Shown here in pieces: positions 49,516-60,649 of a stretch of DNA of 64,000 nucleotides. Under the pieces are notes generated by a model. That model saw nothing but the letters and a program-made list of their open reading frames with translations, was not told the origin of the DNA and did no database searches. The first letter of the stretch is position 1, and each line of letters opens with the position of its first letter. The DNA is from Hsuehochloa calcarea. Its lineage: Eukaryota > Streptophyta > Magnoliopsida > Poales > Poaceae. The translations under genes were made by a program, and so were the position numbers. The stretch lies in the NCBI GenBank assembly GCA_036346395.1, contig CM070598.1, forward strand, positions 6,369,517-6,433,516. The letters run 5' to 3'.

Positions 49516-50450
49516 CACTCCTTCACGATATACAGTGGCATCTGTGGGGCGCATGCTTCCTCTGAGAACATTAGTTGGTAAAGCCTTTCGACAAGGTTTT
49601 TCTTGGCCTCTGATACTGCACGATGCTAAAGAGGTGGTTAAAAGTGTGTCGATGCCAATTTCATGGTGAGCGGATACACCAACCGGCTCAAGCATTACAA
49701 ACAATACCTCTTTCTTGGCCTTTTGCGACACTGGGGCTTGATATCCTAGGACCGTTTCCCAAAGCTCCGGGAGGTTTGAATTCCTTTTGTGGCTATTGAC
49801 ACGTTCACAAAATGGATCGAAGTGAACTCATGAATCAGGATAACAGCAGGCGACAAAAGGTTCATGATGAGAAGCGTAATTAGTCGATTTGGAGTACCAA
49901 GTCGGATAATTACGCACAATGGTAAACAATTCGCAAGTGCAAAATTTCGGAATTTTGCGACGAGTTGGGTACCAAGTTATGCTATGCTTCATTGCACATC
50001 CCCAAAGTAATGGGGCGGTTGAGCGTGCAAGCGGCCAAATAATGCGAGGAATTAAAACTCGAGTCTTGACCCGACTTGTTAGCGCTCGGGGCTTGGGTAC
50101 AAGAATTACCTTCCATATTATGGGCGGTTCGTACAACCACGGTCGAGCAACGGGAGAAACACCATTTTTCTAGTGTTGGGCGAAGCCATGCTTCCTCCGG
50201 AGCTAAAATGCGGTCGACACGAGTTGAAACCTTCAACAACTCGGACCGGGAACAACTTCGGCAGATGACATTAACCTACTCAAGAGAGGAGAAACCTAGC
50301 CTTAATTCGTTGGCGGTCTACCAACAAGCCTGCGCGAGATACTATGATCGTAAGGTCCAACCTCGCATGACCTTCTTTGTAGGTGACTTAGTATTGAGGC
50401 TCGCCAATCCAAGTCTAACTGGAATAAACTTTCCCTAAATGGGAAGGTCC
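49516..50450 (+). pseudogene. Gypsy integrase remnant
   Basis: Plus-strand pieces: LGLDILGPFP (first catalytic Asp) near 49735, FGVPSRI plus a disrupted ITDNG region near 49890-49925, NGAVERASGQIMRG (catalytic Glu region) near 50010, LPSILWAVRTTT near 50110 and a C-terminal YYDRKVQPRMTFFVGDLVLR near 50340. Frames change between almost all of them. Confidence 0.8.
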
Positions 50451-50702
50451 TTACGATGGTCGAAGTAACTTTCGGCGTGGTCGTCACGACTAGCAATGGA
50501 AGATGGGCGAGTTCTCTCAAACTCTTGGAACATCGACCGATTCGCAAATTCTATGTGTGACCGATTTCTCAAGCAATAAAAGTCGAGTTCTTTCTACCTC
50601 TTTTTTGCCTTATTTTGAGTAGTGCTTTTTAATCTTTCGACTATGATATGAGAACACCCGTTTTCTTTACACCGGCGGCGAAAGCGAGTCATCCGGACGA
50701 AA

Positions 50703-51225
50703 CTTCTCCTCTCTGCATGTGGTTACGCCCACTAGAAGGAATTTCAAGCATTGACTCGTTACTCATTTTTCTTTGCCAATACAAAGAGCAGGTTCTATCC
50801 GATCGAAATGTTCTCAAAGCCAACTCTCTCAATCTTAGTCTATTTTTTGATCAATTCAAAAAATATTCTAAGTAGAGTACACTTTCTTACATTTGTTCGA
50901 CCACCTTTGATGTACTCGATTTGTTTTAAGCGGTGAAGGAAGAGACACACCTAGTCGAAGTCTTTCCTCTCTGCATGTGGTCACGCCCACTAGAAGGAAA
51001 CTTCCTAGTGTTGCTCGATCTCCTACTTTTGCTACTGGAAAAGACTTATCGAAGTCCACCAAAAAAGGACGAACGAATTACTAAAGTCCTCTAAGACGTC
51101 TGTTTAACTCAAGTTGCTGTTCTTGGTTCAATTAAACTAGTCGGAAATGAAAACATCACCTAGTCGAAGCCTTTCCTTTCTGCACGTGGTCCTGCCCACT
51201 AGAAGGAACTTCCTAGTGACGAGTC
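50703..51225. repeat. Three diverged repeats after pol
   Basis: A ~50-65 bp word containing CTTTCCTCTCTGCATGTGGT and CGCCCACTAGAAGGAA occurs at about 50705, 50960 and 51168, spaced about 210-255 bp. Intervening text shares TAGTCGAAG and GAGTCG-like words. This is the untranslated tail between integrase and the accessory gene. Confidence 0.8.
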
Positions 51226-52650
51226 GTTTTTAACTCTTTCGACCAGTGCTTGACACCCGTAACAAAAGCTATAAGTTAAATAAACCTCTCTTTGTTTTCA
51301 GAAACCCCATTTTTAAACACTATTTATTTAGATTGTCTAAACAATCTAAACAAATAGTCGGGGGCTAGGATAAAGTTATTAATTTGACTTCAATTCTTAG
51401 TCTTTCGTTCGTTTATTATCTTTTGAGTTACTAACTACTCGACAAGATGATTTTCAGGAAATAAGGCGGATCATATATTACTCATCAACAAAATTATGCG
51501 CCTTACAAAGTAGTTACAAGATTACTCTGAAGGGGGAGAGCCTAGCTGCATTTCCTCCGCCACCTTTTTGCCAACTGACTGCATTTCCACAATCAGACGA
51601 CTTGCCTCTGATTCAGGACAGTCGAAGTCGGCTTCGATTGGTTTAACATTAAGGCGGGGATCTTGAGCTTTAAGTTTCGCCAAAGCGTAACTTTGCAGCC
51701 TTCGATTGCCTCCTTATTGATTGACAGATTAGCCTTGAGTGGTCACCATTTCTTGCAATTTTCCGACTTGTTCTCCAATAGTACTTGTGTGGCGGCTATA
51801 GTATCTTCTCGAGGAGTTTTCCCTCGAATGTAGCTCACTAAGCACATTGTTCAGAGAGTGATGTTGCCTTGAAGACTAGTCTTCATCGACTCCATCTCTG
51901 TTGGGTACAAGTCGAAGCCTCATGAAGCTTCTTGTTTTCGACCACTTGTTACAAAAGAATAATATCGGTCAAACAAAGATATACTTCTAGAGGAAGATAA
52001 CACAAAGATAATTATAGGTAAAAGCTTTTCTTACCTACTAATTGAGAATCCAATTTCTTGACCTCTTCTCGATGGGAAGCAATAGTTTCAGCATGCTTTT
52101 GCTCCCATGCTCTGATGTCCTCTGCATTCATCTTAGCAATGCGGACGGACTCATTGCAGATTAAGGTCTTTTCTTGGATTTCAGCCTCGAGGCTTCTCAA
52201 TTGGGCGACAATTTACGAACAAGAAATTGGCATTAGAAAAGGAAAATACTCAAAAAGAATAACGGTAAAGATTTACTTACATTAATCGAGTTCTAAAACT
52301 CTCGAGTTCTTGATCCTTATTAGCGGTAATGCGGAAAACTCTGAATAACCAAAGATTTTTCTTGAACTTCGGTCTGGAGCTTCCGCATCTCTTTTTCTTT
52401 ATCTGGAGAAGAAAGGAGGGTCGAGTAAAGGTTAAAGATCAAAAGCAGTCTTAAGTTCAGAACTTACTGTTTATTTTTTCCTGCAATTTCTTAGATGCAG
52501 AGACAGTCTCTCGAAGTCTATCCGAGAGAACTAATACTTCATTCCTTAGCCTCCTCGACTCCTCTTTTTCACGATGAGTGAGTCACTAAGGTCTTCGTAT
52601 CCTTATTTAACCTACAAAAACAGGAGCGAAGATAAACATCGGTGAATGGT

Positions 52651-52800
52651 TGTGAATACTTCTACAACCCTTGGCCTAGTCGTAAGTTTTTCTGCGACTA
52701 AGATATGGTTGTAAGTCTTTCTCGACCACTACAGTCGTAAATAGTCGTAAGTTCTTTTCGTCGATACTTCGTCATGAGTTTCTTCCATGACTATTCTCGT
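52651..52800. repeat. Dispersed GTCGTAAG palindromes, internal cluster 1
   Basis: About five diverged units of the LTR palindrome (for example TAGTCGTAAGTTTTTCTGCGAC and GGTTGTAAGTCTTTC), in the accessory region between two minus-strand coding pieces. Confidence 0.8.
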
Positions 52801-54277
52801 GAAACTTTTACAGTATTTAAGTCAAAAACAACTATGAATTATAAGTGACTTACCACCTCTCGCCTCTGCAGAGTAGTTCTTTCTCTTGTCTTAGCTCTAA
52901 AAGTTGTCGATGATACTCACCGACAACGACAATTTACTCGAGCTTTACGCAAAAAGAAAGCAGTGAGAAGGAAGGAAAGCCACATATATAAGTATTACGA
53001 AGATACTTACATTCATAGTCGTTCTAGCAAAATCGAATATACAAGGTCAGGTCTTTGCAGCTTATCTATCCTCGCGACTTTGTCCCACCACACCTTCTCG
53101 AGCGCTCGTTGTCAAAAGTATTATCCGTATTGGGAATATCTTTGGGATGGGGACTCGATCACGAGATTTGTAAGAAGACCCTCGATGGAGCGAGGGCCCA
53201 AAGAAGTCACCACGAAGTTGAAATTTTCTCCTTACGGTTCGTGATTTCTCTTTGGGTAGGGAAGGAACGCCTCCTCGATTTCCTTCCCAGGCGGCGGCGC
53301 GGTGGTCACCACCTTGACCAGAGGCTTCCACAGTTGCCTCTGTTGTTTCTACGACTTGATGGTCGTGGCGGCCACCTCAACGAATACCGCTACCTCAAGA
53401 GTCGTGTTACGACTTGGCAGATGTGGGAAACACTGCAGGAGTCTCGACTTCATCGGCCACTGGGCCAAGGGTGATGCTTCGACCACCTCCGTTGCTACCT
53501 CTCCGATGGTGAAGGGATAGCAATGGACTTCTCGTGAAGCATTCCTGGGAAATTTGAAGAGTCGGTGAAATAAAGAAAAGCAAATCGAGGTTGTGAAAAG
53601 AAAAAGGTAAATGTCCTTCTTACACTTGATACATTTCACATACCTCTGCACTGGTCTTAACCGGGAATTTTGGAGCAATCCTCCCAGCGGAGGACCTCTT
53701 CTTCTCCACGACCACGTCCGGTCGAGGTTCAACATTTAGCTCGGCCACGACCACGTGCGTCGTAGAGTTTGAACGAGGAACGAGCTCGGTTTCTGATCTT
53801 ACGGATGGGCGAGAGGTGTCTCGACCATTCCGAAGCGAAAGACGCCCTCGATTGCGAGTTGTCCGATCGACATCGTCCTTCATAAAAGACATAAAATCCT
53901 TCCGGTTCTCCTTTCCGGTTGTTTAATAAAACTAGGAGTGGCACCAAGCTGCGAAAGATTCCGTGTCATAATAGAAGGGTACCTTAGCCTTGCGAGGTTT
54001 GCGCTTGAGAGGTTCAAGCTGCTTCAACCTCCTCGGCCGGCCATTGCGCCTCGGCGAGATACAACTACAGTTTGCCGCGGCCTTGTAGAGGTTTGGTCGA
54101 AAGACCGAACTCGAACTTGCTCCCCCTTGTCGGCAGATTTTACAAGTCGGCGTCTCTTGAGGGAGGAGCCGAGTCTTTGTCTTCGACAACCCAGCGCCAA
54201 TAGTCATCGAGCGACTTCTTCGTCGTCTGGCGATTTTCCATGCCTACTTTACGTAAAGCAAAGCGAAAAAGAAGAAT

Positions 54278-54400
54278 CACTAATTAGTCGTAAGTTTTTC
54301 TCGACTAGTACCAAGTCGTAAGTTTTTCTCGACTTTTTCTTGATTGTAAGATATTCTCGATCACCATTAGTCGTAAGTATCTTCTCGACTATAAAGTCCT
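54278..54400. repeat. Dispersed GTCGTAAG palindromes, internal cluster 2
   Basis: Four units such as TAGTCGTAAGTTTTTCTCGA, spaced 25-30 bp, between minus-strand coding pieces of the accessory gene. Confidence 0.85.
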
Positions 54401-55739
54401 AAAGAGAGAATCGATTTACGATTACCTTTAGGCGCTCTATCCTTTCATCTGCGGACAAAACCGCAATGACTTGAGGAACCACCCCTCGGAGTGGCGGGGA
54501 CTTCTCACGGATGAGTCGACTGAGTCAACCTCGGCTGTGAAAGATCCGTAAAGCAGATAAAAATATTAGACAAAGTTGAGAAAGACCAAGCGGAGAGTTA
54601 AGTCAACAATTGCTTACCCTCCTCGTAGTCTCGGTGGGGTCTCCTCTTCCCGAGTACCTCCACATAGGAGATGCTCGTTTCTTGAGAGGACTAATTCGGC
54701 GTGTGATGAAATCTTTCACCACATGCCATCCGTCAACCCTTCTTCCTTCAAGTCCTTAATGGCTTGAATATAAGGGCTAATCCGCTAATATCTTCGAGGT
54801 TGAATCCCATGAAGATTTCTTTTCAATGACTTTCCCCACGAAAGAAAGGTGTCTTGAGGTGACCTTCAAAGAGAACCACCTCTTCCTCGGCTCGACCCAC
54901 GAGGACGGGTGAAACTCTGAATGTACTCCTTCGACTTGAGTCGTGGAGCTTGATCGCATGACTTCAGCGATTCGGTTTGTCGAGCCATCCCATAATAATA
55001 TTGGAGCAGCTCGAGATCATGGAATCCCAGTCGCCTCACACGGATACGAACACACTCAACATGGTAATGGAATTGGGACCTAAGTTCACGGTTCCACCCC
55101 AAAGTGTTCGAGTACTCTTTAAGAAAGGGTGGGCGAGCAATCGAAGGCCGCACTCAATACGCTTGGAAGGCGGATTTGCCCATTTTCCCCGATGGCGATC
55201 TTTGCCCGATAGCGGAATCCACTTCACGAGCCTTCTGCAGGATCTTCCGACATCGACCAAGATCTTGATCTTAGCCGCATCCATCTCCGATTCCTCCCAT
55301 TCAGAAACTCTCCTGGCCATTTCGCTCAGAAGTAAGAAGTTTTTTGATTGGGTTGATGGCGGAGAAGATGAAACCTAGTCGAAGACGGAGAAAGCAAGAG
55401 CTCGAAGAACAGCGGAGTGATTTGGGGAAGAGTAAAAATCCAAGTCTACCTCCTGGTAAGTTTTTATAACCGCACGATCTCCGCCGCTTCGAAAACCGTC
55501 CCGGCTATAGGTCTATGATAGATGGTTGTACCGCTTCGGGAACCGCTTCATCGGACAAGTCTATGAGAGACGGTTGCAATTCTCCAGATGGTCCGTTCGA
55601 GAAAAAAGTAGGTACGTATTGTCACCTCCAAGCAAAATTACATTCTTGACCAAGTCTTTCTAGTCGAAGGAAGTATCAATCGGAAGAGCTTTTTCTCCGA
55701 TTCCCTACCACGACCATCGAGCGGTCATAGGGGTTTTTA

Positions 55740-55870
55740 TGACTTTTTAATAGTCGTAAGCAACCTTCACGATAAAGCAAATTCTGGTCAAAGCAACACT
55801 CAAATGTCGAAGAGTTTTTCCTTCGACTATCGTTCTCGACATTCTCATGGTCGTAAGTCCATTTCTGAAA
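55740..55870. repeat. Dispersed GTCGTAAG palindromes, internal cluster 3
   Basis: Two to three diverged units (TAGTCGTAAGCAACCTTCACGA, ATGGTCGTAAGTCC) between the accessory gene start and the polypurine tract. Confidence 0.65.
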
Positions 55871-55898
55871 CCTTTATCAAGTAAGTAACTTTCACTTG

Positions 55899-55912
55899 AA
55901 GTGGGGGCTAGA
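55899..55912 (+). other. Polypurine tract of the Gypsy element
   Basis: GAAGTGGGGGCTAGA-type sequence directly before the 3' LTR start TGGCGAGG. It is the expected plus-strand primer site. Confidence 0.75.
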
Positions 55913-56645
55913 TGGCGAGGATCTAATAATCCTCATTTTATCTTTTATCTATAATTCTTATTATGGGTAAATATGATGTCACATAGTCCGTGAGGTACCC
56001 CTTATCTAAAGGGAGAAGTCCAATGAGTGGTTGTAAGTCCTTCTACGACCACTACATAGTCGTAAGTCCTTCTACGACTACTACCTAGTCGTAAGTCCTT
56101 CTACGACTGCTACCTGGTCGTAAGTTCTTCTACGACCAGGTAAACTACGACCACCTTATAATCAAACCTACAGGCGAGTGGGTCCAATTGATTAAGGAAT
56201 CGAGCGGTGCACGCACTATTATTCCGCTTATTAAAGGTGCGTAATTACCCCATTATCTACGGAAGATAATTGCGAGGCGTGAAGAAGCCGAGGCGCCGGT
56301 AATTATTGCCATCATGCGCCCGTTACTGGATTAATCAGGCGCATCTCCCGCAGGGCAAAACGGCTACTTCTTCACGACTATATAAGGGTATTGATCAGAG
56401 GGATAAGGGGAGAGGCGAACAAGAGCCAGTCAAGTAGGAACACAAGTGCTATTCTCTGTAATAGTCTTAGTCTTTTACTTGATCATCAAGAATACCATAC
56501 ACACAGGATTAGGGTTATTATTCTCTCCGGAGAAGGCCTGAACCTGTCTAAACATCCCGTGTCAATCCACTCTGCGTGATCTTATCTCTAGGAAACCCCC
56601 CGAATCAAATAATCTTTACGTAAGATCGGTTCTAATACACCGACA
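55913..56645 (+). repeat. 3' LTR of the Gypsy element
   Basis: Starts TGGCGAGGATC and ends CACCGACA, followed by the duplication GAGCT. It contains the four-unit palindrome array at 56029-56145 and the same TATA box as the 5' LTR. Confidence 0.9.
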
Positions 56646-57010
56646 GAGCTATTATTTGCGAATGTGTTTTTCAAATAATTGATGCTCGTGCATTTAATCC
56701 TTGTAGCATGGAACTATAATTTGTAAATGTGTTTGCAAATGGTTGAATTCCATGCACCTTAGCCTTGTGGCATGATGCTATTATTTGCGAATGTGTTTTG
56801 CAAATAGTTGATGCCCATGTTTGATTTCTTGTAGCATGTGAGTTAAGTTTACAAATGTGTTTTACAAATAGTTTGAGTCCATGTACCTTTTTCCTTGTGG
56901 TATGATTCTAAAAGTTGGCAAATATGTTTTGCAACTTATTATGAATCTTGCCTTTGATCCTTGTTAGGCATGGCTCATCATTTGGCAAATGTGTTTTGCA
57001 ATTGAAGTTG
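56646..57010. repeat. ~75 bp tandem repeats in LTR-A copy 2
   Basis: Four to five units built on TTTGCGAATGTGTTTTGCAAATAGTTGA, CCATGCACCT and CCTTGTGGCATGAT, alternating two subtypes. Copy 1 has about three such units at 7830-8040. Confidence 0.8.
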
Positions 57011-58262
57011 TTTTGAAAGCCATTTGCTGCTTTGTCAGGATAATCGGTAGTTCCGGCGTTATAACTGCGGAACTACATTTGAAATGAACTTCCAGAAAAT
57101 CTTGCGGAGCGTTTTTCCGAGAGCACCCTTTTTGGGACTTAGCCGATTTTCTGGAAGCGCGGTAGTACCGCCATGTTGGGAGCGGAACTACCGCACTGCG
57201 GAAGTTCTGATTTTCGCGCGGAACGTTTTTTCCAGAGAGGGTCTTTTTGTGCTTCATTGAAGAGCGGTAGTACCGCAAGAAATTTGTGAATTCGATAATC
57301 GAAGTACCGCAAATTAGTTGGCGGTAGTTCGCTGATTTTTCAACGTCTAGTTTCTCGTGCGATATAGCCGTTCTTGTGCTTGTCATTTGAGGTGCGGTAG
57401 TTCCGGCCGTAGAACGGCGGTAGTTCCGCATTTGCTAATTTTTCAGCAGATTCTCCTCCAACGGCTAGTTTTTATGTGTGGGCTATAAATACTCACCTTG
57501 ACCGGTTGGGGATGGTTGCTGATGTTGTTATTGAGTTCCATATTCATTCTTTGAGCTAAGAGCAAACCTCTCCTCTCTTGTGTGCATGTGTCACACTTAG
57601 TGAGATTTGAGAGCAAACCCTAAGTGCATGTGTTGCCTTAGGTAGTGGATTGTGTATCTACTTGAGCGTTGACACTTGATTAGTTCAAGTGAAAGTTGAG
57701 ATTTATTTCTCTTCGTGTTTGCCGACACCTAGACGGCGTGTAGGCGTTGTGCCCGGTGATCTTCTCAAGAAGCTTGTGAGAAGGTCCGGCGTGTTGTGAG
57801 TAGTTTGGTGCTCGCCATCTCCGGAGTGGAGGAAGAGCAACCCTAGTAGAGCGAGGTGTTGGTTCGTGTTGGAACCGGTCCAAGTGGTTGGACTTACCTC
57901 GGAGGTGTTGACTTAATTAGTGGAGCCGGTCCAACGTGGTTGGGCTTACCTCAACATGGATTAGGAGAGACCGGCAAGTCTCCGAACACCACGGTAAAAC
58001 ATAATCGTGTCATCTTGATTTATCTTGTGCTTTACTTTGAGCAATTTGCATTACATGTTTTAATTTCTTATATATCTTTGTATGATTGCTCTCATTGTAT
58101 TGTATTCATATTGTTGGTGCACTTAGGGAAGCCTAGTTGATTTATGTTTTAATTGTGCAAAACCAATTTGTTATTAGCTTTCGCATTATTAATTGGTTTT
58201 AACGCTAAAGATTGTTAAAACCGTCTATTCACCCTCCTCTAGTCGGCCACCTCGATCTTACA
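56651..58262 (+). mobile_element. LTR-A copy 2, right part
   Basis: Resumes the LTR broken at 43702 and ends ...CGATCTTACA like copy 1. It has the shared TATA box (57484-57491), GTGCATGTGTTGC-like words and the CTATTCACC tail. It also has a stretch (57040-57440) rich in GCGGTAGTTCCG/CGGAACTACCGC complementary words that corresponds to the CGGTC-rich stretch of copy 1. Confidence 0.8.
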
Positions 58263-59940
58263 ACAACTCCATCCTCTCTGGATGCTAGCTACTTTTGCAG
58301 CTGTGGTCCTTCGAGCGCTTCTAGATCGGATGTCCACTGTTGGACTTGGGAGCGTACACGGTCAGCTTGTACACCGAGGATGAAGACGTGGACTGGCCGA
58401 CTATGGGCATGTTGTGGTGCCGCCGACGGGATAGTTTCGTGAATATTTATTATTTTCTCGTAATGCAATCACAATTTCGTGTACTAAGTTTTCTTTTGAT
58501 CTATTCCACAAGTGACCTGCACACCGATCACCACGCAGGGGTTGTACCCGGACTACGTCGTGGTGTTCGACCAGCTGACAGATGACTGCGTCATCTGGAG
58601 ATTGTACACTCAGGAAAGGGTGTCCGCGCGTGCGCCCAGAGGAGTGTCCAGTCAGTGCACGCTAGACTACCTGTACTGGTACATACGGAGGGCCTTGGTG
58701 CACAAGGTCGTCGTGGAGGAGTACCAGGTGGCGCGAGTCATGCGCCAGTTCGGTCTACGATAGCAAGTCCCAACCCCCTAGGCGTAGCGGCTATCGGCCC
58801 ACGTCCATGGGTAAGTTCGCTCTTTAATTCTTTAGTGCAATATGCGTTACATACATACCAAATAATTGTATTGTTGTCCATAGGTACACTAGGAAGGGAG
58901 TACGTGGTACTACCACCTGGGCGGAGATGATGTTCCATTCGGTTGAGGCCTGGCTCAGCGCCTACGCCAACGTTGTCTTGGATGATGCTCACTACGACCT
59001 CGGGGAGTACGAAGAGTACATGGAGTGGTACGCCAGTTGGATGAGGCTTCGCTGCGTTCGGGTCGTGATCGACCCACCACGATACGAGGTACGCAGCGTC
59101 CGACACGCGTACCCCACACGGACTCCGCAATCCACCACGTGGTACGTATTCAATGGTCGGTACTTCATATTTAATTTGCTAGATTTAGGCTTCTAACTTG
59201 TTGATTACGTGTGTAGGTGGATCTACACTGGAAGATCCTCGAGTTGACATCCTCGACGTAGTAGTTGTAAACTACGGGGAGATCGGAGGATCCTCTGAAG
59301 ACATCGCGAGAAGTAGAGGCGAGAGATGCGGATCGCGACTTGTCGCCGCGAGAGGACAGTGGACCCACTAGTGCGTGGACGAGGGGGCAGCCATGGTGGC
59401 TCATGGCCACGGGCTCCTCCCCCTGGACGTGGCAGACGGGTCCTCATGGCACCGTAGTGGGAGCTCCCTAGGGCAGTTTGGAGGTAAGCATGACACATTC
59501 ACTTCTGCTTTTTTATTTCGAACCCCCACTAATTACTAACGATAATCTTCTCTTGTAGGTCATCAATTCCACCAATGCATGGGGTAGGAGTACGCGAAGT
59601 CGTCCGTGGCTTTTGTGCCCCCAGGTATGATTACCTCACTTGATTTCGTAACGTCCTATTTTGCGGTTTTCCTATGATTGCATGCATAATGTAATATTTC
59701 ACTGGTCGTGTATCGCGTTAGGATGAAACGGATTTGTCGTACGACAAAATATTCGTCGAGGACTTCTACTCCCTCAGGACTAGGCCACCGCGGGGGCTTC
59801 TCCGCTGCCAAGTGCGCCTGAGCTGACCCTACCGACGCAGGACCTTGACGTCGCGACACCACTTTCGACTCCTCATATTGGTCAAGTACATCGACCGCCT
59901 GATCCTTTGACGTGCTCGTCCCAAGAGGGGCCACCAAGAA
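58263..59940 (+). pseudogene. Plant mobile domain (MAIN-like) gene remnant
   Basis: Plus-strand exon-like pieces: VIWRLYTQERVSARAPRGVS and CTLDYLYWYIRRALVHKVVV followed by VARVMRQFGLR (58560-58760), then VEAWLSAYANVVLDDAHYD and YEEYMEWYASWMRLRCVRV (58930-59080). This is the pattern of the plant mobile domain found in MAIN-like proteins and in transposon-derived relatives (W.PYT.ER...RQFG, then ...YL.WY...R.R). Stops and AT-rich gaps between pieces suggest introns plus decay. Later pieces to 59940 may be the variable C-terminus. It is probably transposon-derived; no terminal repeats were found. Confidence 0.6.
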
Positions 59941-60060
59941 GGTACCTATTTTTGTTATTTTTAGACGAATTTTTTATTTTTGTAAATTTTTTAAAAAAAT
60001 TCATCTCAAATTTAAGGAACGGCACCTGAATACCTGATCTCTCCGTTTTATTGATGTCGC
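59941..60060. other. Short unassigned gap before the Copia LTR
   Basis: AT-rich, with no coding signal. Confidence 0.4.
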
Positions 60061-60314
60061 TGTTGAGTAACCGTCGCTGGCGAGTCCAGTCCGAACGGGT
60101 ACCTCGTATACAATGATCAGAATCGTAAGAACGATGAAGAACACAAGAACACAACAATAGAATGAACACAGAGATATGCGGGACTTCAGGGTCTGCTTTA
60201 TTGCTTCTGATTCATCGGGGTTACAATGAGAGGGGGGTGACCCTCTATTTATAGACTATGGGATGAGGAGTTCAACTAGGCGGGACTCTCCGAGTCACAG
60301 GCCCATTCTTAACA
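60061..60314 (-). repeat. 254 bp 3' LTR of the Copia element
   Basis: On the minus strand it starts TGTTAAGAATGGGCC and ends GGTTACTCAACA. It contains a TATA box TATAAATA (complement at 60246-60253). Confidence 0.75.
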
Positions 60315-60649
60315 CTCCCCTTGAACACTCATCCAACATGTTCATGTCTCGTCAAAACTCCATAAAAACCCGATGGGAAAAATTTGGAGAAAGAGTACAT
60401 GTCATGCGTTCTAACGTGTTGCATGAATTGCCTCATCAAAACCTTAGCCGAGAAACTTGGGAAAACTAGTAAGGGAAAAGAGTACAATCCACCCAATTTC
60501 ATTTAATCTCAAGGATTTATTCTTTGGGTACTCGATCTTCGTGTTCAAGATTCAATAATGAGTTCGTGAAGATTCTCCCCAGATTACGCACTTGTCTAAG
60601 TCTTATCATTCCAATTCCACGTATGCATCTTTCAAAACTAGATCTTTGG

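Larger units (their letters stand above)
51990..55380 (-). pseudogene. Accessory gene on the opposite strand of the Gypsy element
   Basis: Minus-strand pieces in order: RLLAHPFLKS and LGPNSITMLSVFVSV (55200-55040), HDLELLQYYYGMARQTESLK (about 55020-54950), SSWVEPRKRWFSLKVTSRHL (about 54900-54830), then basic stretches (RRLKQLEPLKRKPRKAKVPF near 54000; LLNNRKGEPEGF near 53920). At the end is a coiled-coil-like region (MRSLEAEIQEKTLICNESVR, 52200-52012) with further heptad-rich pieces to 52900. The first part matches the family annotated as putative gypsy-type transposon (Transposase_28), known from grass Gypsy elements. It seems to contain introns holding palindromic GTCGTAAG repeats. Function unknown. 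Frames are broken by indels. Confidence 0.6.
43703..56645 (+). mobile_element. Ty3/Gypsy retrotransposon, Tat/Retand type, full length
   Basis: 12,943 bp with LTRs at 43703-44437 and 55913-56645 and a perfect GAGCT duplication (43698-43702, 56646-56650). A primer-binding site TTGGCGCCGACCGTGGGG follows the 5' LTR, and a polypurine tract AGTGGGGGCTAGA precedes the 3' LTR. Order on the plus strand: gag, protease, RT, linker, archaeal-type RNase H, integrase. A 4.5 kb tail then carries an accessory gene on the opposite strand. The extra RNase H, the length and the accessory gene point to the Tat/Retand (RIRE2-like) lineage. Structure is complete, but almost every reading frame is broken by small indels. 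Confidence 0.9.
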
